Positions 8,518 to 16,448 of a stretch of DNA of 64,000 bases are shown here, one piece after another. A model generated the notes under the pieces. It was not told where the DNA came from. It made no database searches and saw only the letters and a program-made list of their open reading frames with translations. The stretch spans positions 46,034-110,033 of the forward strand of contig CAXTCN010000005.1 in the NCBI GenBank assembly GCA_964242575.1. The letters run 5' to 3'. The DNA comes from JANPPS01 sp964242575 (GTDB lineage Bacteria; Pseudomonadota; Alphaproteobacteria; Acetobacterales; Acetobacteraceae). Each line of letters opens with the position of its first letter. Positions within the stretch are counted from its first letter, which is position 1. The translations under genes and the position numbers were made by a program.

Positions 8518-10833
8518 TCAGTTGCGGAGCGGCTTGCCAGTGTTCAGCATGTGTTCGGTGCGGGCGAGCGAGGCGGGGTTGCGCACCAGTTGCATGAACG
8601 TGGTGCGCTCCAGCGTGGTGACATCGTCCTCGCTCAGCGTGTCGAGCACGTCGGCGTCGCCGCCCGTCAGCACGCGCGCCACCGCCTTGGACACCACGAC
8701 ATCGTGCGGCGTCGCCTTGCCCTGGGCCGCGAAGCCATCCACCGCGATTTCGAGCGCGACCCGGCCGCCGACGCCGGGCAGGTGGTACTCGGCCGGCTCC
8801 GGCGGCGCGTAGCCCTCGGCCAAGGCCAACACGCGCTGCTTCGCGTCATACAATAGGCGGTCGCGGTTCATGGTGACGTGGTCGGTCGCGCGCAGGAAGC
8901 CGAGGCCTCGGGCCTGGTAGGCGGACTTGCTGACCTGGGCAGTCGAGATAACCTCGAACGCCTTGGCCACCGCCGGCATCGGTCCGCGCGGCAGCTTCGG
9001 CTCAGCCTGCCAGCGCGCCAGCAGCTCCTTGCAGCCGCCCCAGCCCGGCAACAGGCCGACGCCCACTTCGACCAGGCCCATGTAGGTCTCGGCGTGCGCC
9101 TGCACCGCGCTGCAATGCAGCAGGATCTCGCACCCGCCGCCCAGCGCCATGCCGGACGGCGCGCCGACCACGGGCACGGGGGCGTATTTCAACGCCTTGT
9201 AGGCCGCCTGCCCGCCCGCGACCTGCTGCTCGATCACCGGCCAGGCCGCGACGTTGGCGGCGAACATGGCGATGCCGAGGTTGGCGCCGACGGAGAAGTT
9301 GTCACCCTCGTTGTGGATCACCATGCCCTTGTAGGACTTCGCCGCCAGCGCCAACGCCTGGCCCAGCAGCCCCAGGATGTCCGGGTCGAGCGCGTTCATC
9401 TTGCTGGTGAACTCGAAGCACAGCACGCCGTCGCCGATGTCCCACACCGCGGCCGAGCCGTTGCGCAGCACGGGCTTGCCCGCCCGCTTCACGTCCTGCA
9501 ACAGCAGCACGCCCTCGGGACGCCGCACCGGTGCGTATTCGCCAGCAGGGGTCAAGCACTGCATGACCCCATCCTCGACGCGGTAGAAGCTGCGCCCCTT
9601 CGCAAGCGCCAGCAGCGGCGGCATCGGCAGCCCCATCGCTTCCGCCGCTGTCGCCAGCCAGTCCGCGCCAAGCTGGTCGATCAGCTCGAACGGGCCGTGC
9701 TTCCAGGCATAGCCCAGCCGCATTGCCTCATCGACGCTCGGGATGTCGTCAGCGATCTCCGGCACCAGCGACGCGGCGTAGCACAGCACCTGGACCAGCA
9801 CGGCATGGGCATACTCGCCGGCCGGGCTGCGGTGGCGCACCAAAGCGCCCAAGTTGCGACGGCCGGCCTCCACCGCCTCCAGCTTCGGTTTGGACGCCGC
9901 GCGATACTCGCCGGTCTTGAGGTCAATGGCTTCGCGCACCCGCTCGGCGCCGGCCCGGGTCACGCGGTAGAAGCCACCCTTGCCCTTCCGCCCGGTGCTG
10001 CCCTCGGCGATCATGCGGTTCAGCAACGGTTGGTCCTGGATCACCCGGCGGAAATCATCTTCGGGCGGCAGGCTCATCAACAAAGATTTCGTGATAAGCG
10101 GCATCAGGTCGAGCCCAACCAGGTCCACCAGGCCGAACACCCCCGTCTTGGGAATGCCCATGGGCCGGTGCACCGCGTCCGCGTCCTCAACCGCGATGCC
10201 GCGGGCGATGGCCTCGTTGGCCGCGGCGGTGATCCAGTAGGTGCCGATGCGGTTGGCAATGAACCCCGGCGTGTCCTTGCACCGCACGACGCCCTTGCCG
10301 AGCCGCACGTCGCAAAGCTGCGTCAGCTCGGCCGCCACCTCCGGCCGGGTGTCGAGGTCAACGACCAGCTCCAGCAGCCGCATGTAACGCGGAGGATTGA
10401 AGAAGTGAGTGATGCAGAAATCCCGCTTGAACGCGTCCGACTGCTTGCCGGACAGCGCGCGCAGCGGGATGGTGCTAGTGTTGCTGGACACGATGCTGCC
10501 GGGCTTCCGCACGGCGTCCACGCGATCATACATGGCCCGCTTGGCGGCCAAGTCCTCGACGATCACCTCGATGATCCAGTCGCACGCCGCGAGCTGCTCC
10601 AGGTCGTCGTCGAAGTTGCCCGGCGTAATGAGCTTGGCCGCGTCCGGTAGCATCAGCGGCTGCGGATCGGCCTTTTTCAAGCGTTCAATCGCCGCCGCGG
10701 CGACGCTGCTGCGTGGACCCTGCTTGGCCGGCATGTCCAGCAGCAGCACCGGCAGGCCGGCATTGGCCAGATGCGCGGCGATCCCGCTGCCCATCAGCCC
10801 AGCGCCCAATACGGCGCAACGTTCAATCGCCAT
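8518..10833 (-). CDS. fadB: 3-hydroxyacyl-CoA dehydrogenase / enoyl-CoA hydratase, bifunctional (FadB/FadN-like)
   Basis: Bifunctional beta-oxidation enzyme of 771 residues that hydrates enoyl-CoA and oxidises the 3-hydroxyacyl-CoA with NAD. The dehydrogenase part is N-terminal, shown by the dinucleotide-binding GAGLMGSGIA at 9-18, HFFNPPRYMRLLELV and TPGFIANRIG. The hydratase part is C-terminal, with GMALGGGCEILLH and EVGVGLLPGWGG. This dehydrogenase-first order is that of the FadN type rather than E. coli FadB. The gene lies four bases behind the thiolase gene, as expected for an alpha/beta trifunctional pair. Confidence 0.92.
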   Translation of the reverse strand: MAIERCAVLGAGLMGSGIAAHLANAGLPVLLLDMPAKQGPRSSVAAAAIERLKKADPQPLMLPDAAKLITPGNFDDDLEQLAACDWIIEVIVEDLAAKRAMYDRVDAVRKPGSIVSSNTSTIPLRALSGKQSDAFKRDFCITHFFNPPRYMRLLELVVDLDTRPEVAAELTQLCDVRLGKGVVRCKDTPGFIANRIGTYWITAAANEAIARGIAVEDADAVHRPMGIPKTGVFGLVDLVGLDLMPLITKSLLMSLPPEDDFRRVIQDQPLLNRMIAEGSTGRKGKGGFYRVTRAGAERVREAIDLKTGEYRAASKPKLEAVEAGRRNLGALVRHRSPAGEYAHAVLVQVLCYAASLVPEIADDIPSVDEAMRLGYAWKHGPFELIDQLGADWLATAAEAMGLPMPPLLALAKGRSFYRVEDGVMQCLTPAGEYAPVRRPEGVLLLQDVKRAGKPVLRNGSAAVWDIGDGVLCFEFTSKMNALDPDILGLLGQALALAAKSYKGMVIHNEGDNFSVGANLGIAMFAANVAAWPVIEQQVAGGQAAYKALKYAPVPVVGAPSGMALGGGCEILLHCSAVQAHAETYMGLVEVGVGLLPGWGGCKELLARWQAEPKLPRGPMPAVAKAFEVISTAQVSKSAYQARGLGFLRATDHVTMNRDRLLYDAKQRVLALAEGYAPPEPAEYHLPGVGGRVALEIAVDGFAAQGKATPHDVVVSKAVARVLTGGDADVLDTLSEDDVTTLERTTFMQLVRNPASLARTEHMLNTGKPLRN

Positions 10834-10837
10834 GGCG

Positions 10838-11986
10838 TCAGGCCCGCGCCAGCACGGTCGCGACGCCTTGGCCGCCGCCGATGCACATGGTCGCCAACGC
10901 GTGCCGGCCGCCGGTCCGCGACAGCAGCGACGCCGCCTTGCCGGTGATGCGCGCGCCGCTGGCTCCCAAGGGATGCCCGAGCGCGATGGCGCCGCCGTCC
11001 ACGTTCACGCGGCCATGGTCCAGCATCAGGTCCCGCTCCACCGCGAGCGCCTGCGCCGCGAACGCCTCGTTCAGCTCGATCACGTCAATCGCGTCCATCT
11101 TGATGCCAGCCCGCGCCAGGGCCTTGCGCGTGGACGGCACCGGGCCGATGCCCATGACGTCCGGCGCGCACCCGGCCACCGCCATGCTCTCGATCCGCGC
11201 CAGCACCGGCAAGCCGTTGCGCTCGGCGTAGGCGGCGCTGCACACCAGCACCGCCGCAGCGCCATCGGTCAGCGGCGAGCTGGTGCCGGCCGTCACCGTG
11301 CCACTGGCAAGGAACGCGGGCTTCAGGCCGGACAGCGCCTCCTGCGTGGTCTCGGCGCGGATGCAGCCGTCGTGGTCCACCACACCGGCCTTGGTTTGGA
11401 TCGGCACGATCTCGTCGGCGAACCGCCCCTCCGCCTGGGCGGCGGCGGCGCGGTGCTGGCTGGTGATGGCGAACTCCTGCTGCGCGTCGCGGTCGATCTG
11501 GTAGCGCTGCGCCAGGTTCTCGGCCGTCATGCCCATGCCGATGTAGCTGTCCGGCTTCTCTTTCGAAAGGCGCGGGTTCAGCACGGGGTTGAAGCCCAGC
11601 ATCGGCACCCGGCTCATGCTCTCGACCCCGCCGCACACGAACAGCTCGCCAGCGCCAGCCGCGATGGCGCCGGCCGCCATGTGCACCGCGGTCATGCTGC
11701 TGCCGCACCAGCGGTTGACCTGACTGCCCGCCGCGGTGATCGGCAGGTCCGCGAGAAAGCCTACGACCCGGCCGATGTTGAAGCCCTGCTCGCCCTCCGG
11801 GAAGGCGCAGCCGATGATGATGTCCTCGATGTCCTCGGGGCTAGCGCCGGTGCGGTCCAACAGCGCCCGCACCACCTGCGCCATCAAATCGTCCGGCCGC
11901 ACGCGGGCCAGCGCGCCCTTGCCGGCGGGGGTGAACGGCGAGCGGGCATATCCCGCGATCACGGCCTGGGTCTGGCTGGCGCTCAT
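10838..11986 (-). CDS. fadA: Acetyl-CoA C-acyltransferase (3-ketoacyl-CoA thiolase)
   Basis: Degradative thiolase that splits 3-ketoacyl-CoA with CoA in the last step of beta-oxidation. The 382-residue protein has the nucleophilic cysteine in NRWCGSSMTA (Cys94), the catalytic histidine in GHPLGASGAR (His338) and the second cysteine in CIGGGQG (Cys368). Its ATG overlaps the TGA of the MerR-type regulator gene in an ATGA, and the FadB-like gene follows after four bases. Length and motifs fit the FadA/FadI group rather than the biosynthetic acetoacetyl-CoA thiolases, though the split is not certain without a tree. Confidence 0.93.
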   Translation of the reverse strand: MSASQTQAVIAGYARSPFTPAGKGALARVRPDDLMAQVVRALLDRTGASPEDIEDIIIGCAFPEGEQGFNIGRVVGFLADLPITAAGSQVNRWCGSSMTAVHMAAGAIAAGAGELFVCGGVESMSRVPMLGFNPVLNPRLSKEKPDSYIGMGMTAENLAQRYQIDRDAQQEFAITSQHRAAAAQAEGRFADEIVPIQTKAGVVDHDGCIRAETTQEALSGLKPAFLASGTVTAGTSSPLTDGAAAVLVCSAAYAERNGLPVLARIESMAVAGCAPDVMGIGPVPSTRKALARAGIKMDAIDVIELNEAFAAQALAVERDLMLDHGRVNVDGGAIALGHPLGASGARITGKAASLLSRTGGRHALATMCIGGGQGVATVLARA

Positions 11987-12396
11987 GCTGTCACGCTCCT
12001 CTGGTCTGTCCCGCCATCCGGCGCGGCATGGTCCTGGTAGGCGAGGATTTCGCCCTCCATGTCGCGCAACTCGGCAAGGGTGATGGTGATGTCCTCAAGC
12101 TGCTGTTCCAGCTCGGCGATGCGGGCGCGGGTGCGCTCCAGCGTCATCGCCATCTGCCGGTGCTTGCCGCGGTCGGCGTCATACAAATCCAGGAACTGCC
12201 GGATGTCGGCCAGGGTGAAGCCGAGCCGCTTGCCGCGCAGGATAAGCTGCAACCGGGCACGGTCGCGCTTGGTGTAAACCCGAGTGGTGCCGGCGCGCGC
12301 AGGCGCCAACAGGCCTTGGTCCTCATAGAACCGGATGGCGCGAGGCGACAGCGAGAACGCCGCAGCCAACTCGCCGATGGTGAACAGGCCAGCCAC
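11983..12396 (-). CDS. MerR-family regulator of fatty-acid/branched-chain catabolism (LiuR-like)
   Basis: 137-residue one-component regulator. Residues 1-70 form a MerR winged helix-turn-helix (FTIGELAAAF, RAIRFYEDQGLL, RVYTKRDRARL), followed by a coiled coil at about 80-120 (TRARIAELEQQLEDI) and a short tail without the metal-binding cysteines of MerR/CueR. This shape and the lead position in a beta-oxidation operon fit LiuR-like regulators. It starts at GTG and overlaps the thiolase gene by four bases. A perfect palindrome (12421-12430) with a -35 TTGACA lies just upstream, so autoregulation is likely. Confidence 0.85.
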   Translation of the reverse strand: MAGLFTIGELAAAFSLSPRAIRFYEDQGLLAPARAGTTRVYTKRDRARLQLILRGKRLGFTLADIRQFLDLYDADRGKHRQMAMTLERTRARIAELEQQLEDITITLAELRDMEGEILAYQDHAAPDGGTDQRSVTA

Positions 12397-12416
12397 TATG
12401 CCGCATCAGTCATTTG

Positions 12417-12454
12417 CATGACGTATACGTAAGGCTGCGCGCTGGCGCTGTCAA
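12417..12454 (-). promoter_or_regulatory. Candidate promoter and MerR-type operator of the beta-oxidation operon
   Basis: Reading the minus strand, TTGACA (12449-12454, overlapping the fadD stop codon) is followed after 17 bases by TACGTA (12426-12431). The latter sits inside the perfect palindrome ACGTATACGT (12421-12430), about 25 bases before the regulator's GTG. The shape, two ACGT half-sites, resembles sites I recall for LiuR-type MerR regulators. An operator over the -10 fits repression of the regulator and the genes behind it. Assignment is by position and symmetry only. Confidence 0.55.
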
Positions 12455-14145
12455 GACGCTCGCTTGCGCGCCTCCCACTTGGCCCGTTCCTCCTCCACCA
12501 GCTCCTTTTTTGACAGCTTGCCAATCAGGGTGCGCGGCAGGCTGTCGCGAACCTCGATCTGCTTCGGCATCTCGATGGGCGAGATGTGGTCCTTGAGGAA
12601 CGTCGTCAGCGCCTCCGGTTCGAGCGTCGCGCCGGGCTTCAGCACGATGAACGCCTTTACGGTCTCGCCGCGATAATCGTCAGGGATGCCGATCACGGTG
12701 CACTCGGCGATAGCCGGGTGCTGGTAGATCGCGTCCTCCACGACGCGCGGATAGACGTTGTAGCCGCCGGCGAGGATCAGGTCCTTGATGCGGTCCACGA
12801 TGTAGAAATAGCCCTGCTCGTCCATCGTGGCGATGTCGGCCGTGCGAAAAAAGCCGTCCGGCGTGGTGGACGCGGCGGTCTCCTCCGGCCGACGCCAGTA
12901 GCCAAGCATAACTTGCGGCCCCTTGACGCACAGCTCCCCCCGCTCGCCTTGCGGCACCCGGCGCAACGGGTCGGCCGGGTCACGCAACTCGATGATGGTG
13001 CCCGGGAGCGGCAGGCCGATCGAGCCCGCCTTGTTGATCCCGTCTGGCGGGTTGCAGGTGCAGCTCGGGCTGGTCTCTGTAAGGCCATAGCCCTCCACCA
13101 CCACGCAGCCGGTGCGCGCCTCGAACCGCGCCTTGACCTCGGGCGGCAGCGGCGCGCCCCCGCTGATGCAGAAGCGGATGCTGGTGAGGTCGGCGCGTCC
13201 CTTGAAGCTGGCGATGGCGTTGAACATGGTGGGCACGCCGGGCATGAACGTCGGGCGCCGGCGGCCGATGGTCGCGACTGCCTGCGCCAGCTCGAACCGC
13301 GGCAGCATGATGATTTCGGCCCCGGCGTTGACCGAGAACAGCAGGACCGTGGTCATGGCGAACACGTGGAAGAACGGCAGGGCGGCCAGCATGCGCTCCT
13401 GGCCGGGCCGGGCGCCGGCGAACACGGCCGCGCCCTGCATGGTGTTGGCATACAGGTTCGCGTGGCTGAGCATCGCGCCTTTCGACAGGCCGGAGGTGCC
13501 GCCGGTGTACTGCAGCACTGCCACGTCGCGCAGCGGATCGATCTCGACCGGCGTGGGCGTGCCCGGCGCCAGGAGGTCCGCCAGCCAGACGTGCGACGCG
13601 TCTCGCGGGATTGCGGCATGGTCCCGGCGTTTCAGGACACGGAACATCGTGCGTTTCGTAGGCGGCAGCATATCCGCGAATGGGCAGACGATCAGCCGCG
13701 GCACCACGCTTTTGTCCAGCAGCGACCGCGCCTTTGGGTAGGTCGCGTTGAGATCGAGCGTCGCCATCGCCTGCAGCCCGGCGTCGCGCGCCTGTGCCTC
13801 CACTTCACGCTCGGTATAAAGCGGATTGAAGTTCACCACCGTCAGCCCGGCCCGCAGCGCCCCAAAGAACAACAGCACGTAGGCCGGGCAGTTGGGCAGC
13901 AGCAGGCCAATCCGGTCGCCCTTGCGAAGGCCTAACCGTTGCAGCCCGGCCGCAATGGTGTCGCTGGCCGCCGCCGCCTGGGTCCAAGTGGTGTGGCGGC
14001 CCAGGAAGTCGAACGCGGGACGGGGGCCGAACCGCGCGCCGGCGTTCTCCATCAGCGTGTGCAAGAGGCCTACCGGGACCGGAGCGTGCCAGTCCATCGA
14101 GGGAGGATAGTGGTCGAGCCAGGGGCGTGGCCCCTCACTGTCCAT
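12451..14145 (-). CDS. fadD: Long-chain fatty acid--CoA ligase (FadD-like)
   Basis: Adenylate-forming enzyme of 564 residues that activates fatty acids to acyl-CoA. The AMP-binding motif YTGGTSGLSKGAML lies near residue 214, followed by GYGLTETSP and the C-terminal hinge GYFYIVDRIKDLILAGGYNVYP, which is the long-chain acyl-CoA synthetase form. The ATG is preceded by AGGA at good spacing. It lies 10 bases behind fadL, so uptake and activation are co-expressed. Confidence 0.93.
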   Translation of the reverse strand: MDSEGPRPWLDHYPPSMDWHAPVPVGLLHTLMENAGARFGPRPAFDFLGRHTTWTQAAAASDTIAAGLQRLGLRKGDRIGLLLPNCPAYVLLFFGALRAGLTVVNFNPLYTEREVEAQARDAGLQAMATLDLNATYPKARSLLDKSVVPRLIVCPFADMLPPTKRTMFRVLKRRDHAAIPRDASHVWLADLLAPGTPTPVEIDPLRDVAVLQYTGGTSGLSKGAMLSHANLYANTMQGAAVFAGARPGQERMLAALPFFHVFAMTTVLLFSVNAGAEIIMLPRFELAQAVATIGRRRPTFMPGVPTMFNAIASFKGRADLTSIRFCISGGAPLPPEVKARFEARTGCVVVEGYGLTETSPSCTCNPPDGINKAGSIGLPLPGTIIELRDPADPLRRVPQGERGELCVKGPQVMLGYWRRPEETAASTTPDGFFRTADIATMDEQGYFYIVDRIKDLILAGGYNVYPRVVEDAIYQHPAIAECTVIGIPDDYRGETVKAFIVLKPGATLEPEALTTFLKDHISPIEMPKQIEVRDSLPRTLIGKLSKKELVEEERAKWEARKRAS

Positions 14146-14155
14146 GCAGACGGTC

Positions 14156-15463
14156 CTAAAACTGCGTGCGCGTGCCGAACGATATGATGTCGACGCTGTT
14201 GCTATATGTGCCCGTCAGCACGTCGTTAGTAGCGTTGGTCTCGCCAAGCCGCGAATCTTTCACGAAAATGTGGGCGTAGCCGGCATCAACCGTGACGCCT
14301 GGCAGGACCTTGTAGCTGGCGCCGACCGCGAGCCAAATACGGCTTTCATCCGGCACGCGGGCCGTGCGATAGGCGTTCGACACCGGAGACTTGTCGTAGG
14401 CGGTGCCGGCGCGGAGCGTCAGCGTGTCATTCACCTTATAGGCCGCGCCAAGCGAGGCGAAGTAGCTGTTGTCGTACCGTTGCGGCGTCGACGTCAGCAG
14501 CTCGCCGTTGTCCCGGAACGCATTGAGGTTTTTGAACTGCGACCAGTTGGTCCAGCTTACCTCGGCGGACACGGTCCAGTTCGGTCCCAGGCCCTGCGTG
14601 ATGCCGATGGTCGCCGTGTCCGGCAGCACCAGCTTGGCGTTGCCGCCGGAGTTGCGGAACCGGTTGTTGAGGTTAAGCGGCGCCGGCACGATGTAGTCCG
14701 CCGTGCCCTCAAAGTTTTGCTGGATGCGGGAACGGTATGCTAGGCCGATGTTGGTCGAGGGTCCCGGCTGGATCAGCGCCCCCACGTTCCAGCCGAACGC
14801 CCAATCATCCCCGCGCAGGCGGAAGTAGCCGTCCGGCAGGGTGACCGGACGCCGCAGCGCCTGGGTGCCCAAGGTCGAGGAGTTGACGAAGGTGGTGAAC
14901 TCCGCGCGCGCGTACTGCGCCGAGAAGCCCGCGCCGAGCGAGAGCCAGGATGCGACCTGGTAGGCGATGGCCGGGTTGATGTTGAACGTCTTGAGGTCGC
15001 TCTTGTCCGTGTGGTAACGGCCGACGAAGTTGCCGCCATAAGTCGTGGCGAGGCCGAACGGCGACGTGAGCGCCAAGCCGAGCGTGACCTGCGGCGCGAC
15101 CCGGTATGTCACGAAGCCATGCGGCACCAGCGCGACGTTGCCGCCGTCTCGTCCGTCCCGGCCGCTGATGGGCCGGCCGAAGGCGTCCCTGGCGCTGCCC
15201 TTGAACGTAAAGGACGGCACGATGATGCTGCCGCCGCCCTGGACCTGTAGGCCAGGCAGTTGCGTCATGCCGGCCGGGTTGTCGAACACGGTGGAGGGCG
15301 CGTCGGCCGCCGATGCCGCGCCGGAGAACGCATTGCCAAGGCCGACGGCGCTGTCCTCCTTGAGCTGGAACGCGGCCGCATGAGCGTCCGTGCCGGCGCA
15401 CAGCGTGGCGGCGATCAACGTGGTGGCGAGCAGGCCAGTGCGAAACTGCATGCGGTGCGACAA
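14156..15463 (-). CDS. fadL: Outer-membrane long-chain fatty acid transporter (FadL/OMPP1/TodX family)
   Basis: Beta-barrel outer-membrane protein for long-chain fatty acids or similar hydrophobic substrates. The signal peptide ends around residue 30 (DAHAA), and the mature protein begins AFQLKEDSAVGLGNAFSGAA with NPAGM about 60 residues in, both typical of FadL-family hatch regions; it ends in an aromatic residue (RTQF). The TTG start at 15463 is chosen because GAGAGGAACC lies at proper spacing; the ATG four codons later is too far from it. Together with fadD it supplies the beta-oxidation genes downstream. Confidence 0.92.
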   Translation of the reverse strand: MSHRMQFRTGLLATTLIAATLCAGTDAHAAAFQLKEDSAVGLGNAFSGAASAADAPSTVFDNPAGMTQLPGLQVQGGGSIIVPSFTFKGSARDAFGRPISGRDGRDGGNVALVPHGFVTYRVAPQVTLGLALTSPFGLATTYGGNFVGRYHTDKSDLKTFNINPAIAYQVASWLSLGAGFSAQYARAEFTTFVNSSTLGTQALRRPVTLPDGYFRLRGDDWAFGWNVGALIQPGPSTNIGLAYRSRIQQNFEGTADYIVPAPLNLNNRFRNSGGNAKLVLPDTATIGITQGLGPNWTVSAEVSWTNWSQFKNLNAFRDNGELLTSTPQRYDNSYFASLGAAYKVNDTLTLRAGTAYDKSPVSNAYRTARVPDESRIWLAVGASYKVLPGVTVDAGYAHIFVKDSRLGETNATNDVLTGTYSNSVDIISFGTRTQF

Positions 15464-15603
15464 AGCCGGTTCCTCTCCCGTTGCCCTGGACGTTCGTAGC
15501 GTCTGGTTTGCCTGTTAATCGAATGTTCACGAACGCGTGTCAAACAGCTTCTGGCTTGCGTTACTCGAATGACGCGCACGGCAACACGAAAGACACAGGC
15601 CCT

Positions 15604-16359
15604 TCAATCGCCTGACCGGTTCCGTCCCAGGAACGCCGTGAACGCCGCCCGGGCCTCGGCGCCCTGCAGCGCCGCACTGAATGCCTCCTCCTCCAGGCGC
15701 ATGTGCGCCCGTATGGCCTCGGCGCCGCGACGCATTAGGCTGCGGCTTGCCATCAGCGCGCCGGGTGGCTGGGCCGCCAGCCGTCCGGCAACCCCCAAGG
15801 CATGGGCCTGCAACGCCTCCGCCGGCAGGACCGCGTTCACCAGCCCGGCCGCTTGAGCTGCTGGTGCGTCCAAGGCCTCGCCCAGCAGCAGCATCGCCGC
15901 TGCCCGGTGCGAGCCGATGGCCGCCGGCAGCAACATGCTGCTGCCGGCCTCGGGCACCAGCCCTAGCGCCACGAACGGCACGGAGAACCGTGCATCCGGC
16001 CCGGCATAAACCAGGTCGCAGTGCAGCAGCAGCGTGGCGCCAACGCCGATCGCCGGACCGTTCACGGCTGCCACGAGCGGCTTATCGAATGCGGCAATGG
16101 CGTGGATGAACCGGATCGCTGGCGACGGGCCAGGTTTCCCGGACTGAGCCAGGAAGTCCGCGATGTCGTTCCCGGCTGAAAACGTGTCGCCCTCCGCCGA
16201 CAGCAGCACGGCCCGTATTGCGTCACGACCGCTCGCAGCGGCAAGCGCCTCGGTCAGCGCGTCGTACATCGCGCCGGTGATGGCGTTCTTCTTGCCGGGC
16301 CGGTTGAACCGCAGTTCGGTCACGCTGCCATGATTCACGGTGAAAATGTCGTTGGTCAT
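15604..16359 (-). CDS. Enoyl-CoA hydratase/isomerase family protein
   Basis: Crotonase-fold protein of 251 residues. The oxyanion-hole stretches FSAGNDI (about 60-66) and GPAIGVGATLLLHCDL are present, as is LGLVPEAGSSM, which carries one conserved glutamate. The start at 16359 follows AAGGACC at normal spacing; the frame is open 15 codons further but that stretch looks non-coding. It lies upstream of fadL on the same strand, separated by about 140 bases, so it may have its own promoter. It could be a hydratase or a delta-isomerase for unsaturated fatty acids. Confidence 0.88.
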   Translation of the reverse strand: MTNDIFTVNHGSVTELRFNRPGKKNAITGAMYDALTEALAAASGRDAIRAVLLSAEGDTFSAGNDIADFLAQSGKPGPSPAIRFIHAIAAFDKPLVAAVNGPAIGVGATLLLHCDLVYAGPDARFSVPFVALGLVPEAGSSMLLPAAIGSHRAAAMLLLGEALDAPAAQAAGLVNAVLPAEALQAHALGVAGRLAAQPPGALMASRSLMRRGAEAIRAHMRLEEEAFSAALQGAEARAAFTAFLGRNRSGD

Positions 16360-16448
16360 GGACCTGGTCCTTTCGGGTGGCCTGGCATGATGCTCGCCTC
16401 GCAAAGCTCTGATACAGCCCGTATGCGCGTGCGGCGAGGGATGGAGGC

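Noticed and set aside
8878..10650. 590-codon plus-strand frame opposite the FadB-like gene
   Set aside because: Composition is that of an antisense shadow (rich in Gln, His, Arg), no domain is visible, and the other strand codes for a complete enzyme.
10409..12040. 543-codon plus-strand frame opposite the thiolase
   Set aside because: Covers two real genes and their boundary; no recognisable domain.
15525..15534. GTTCACGAAC palindrome upstream of fadL as a regulator site
   Set aside because: Short and single, with no second copy elsewhere in the fatty-acid block that would support it.
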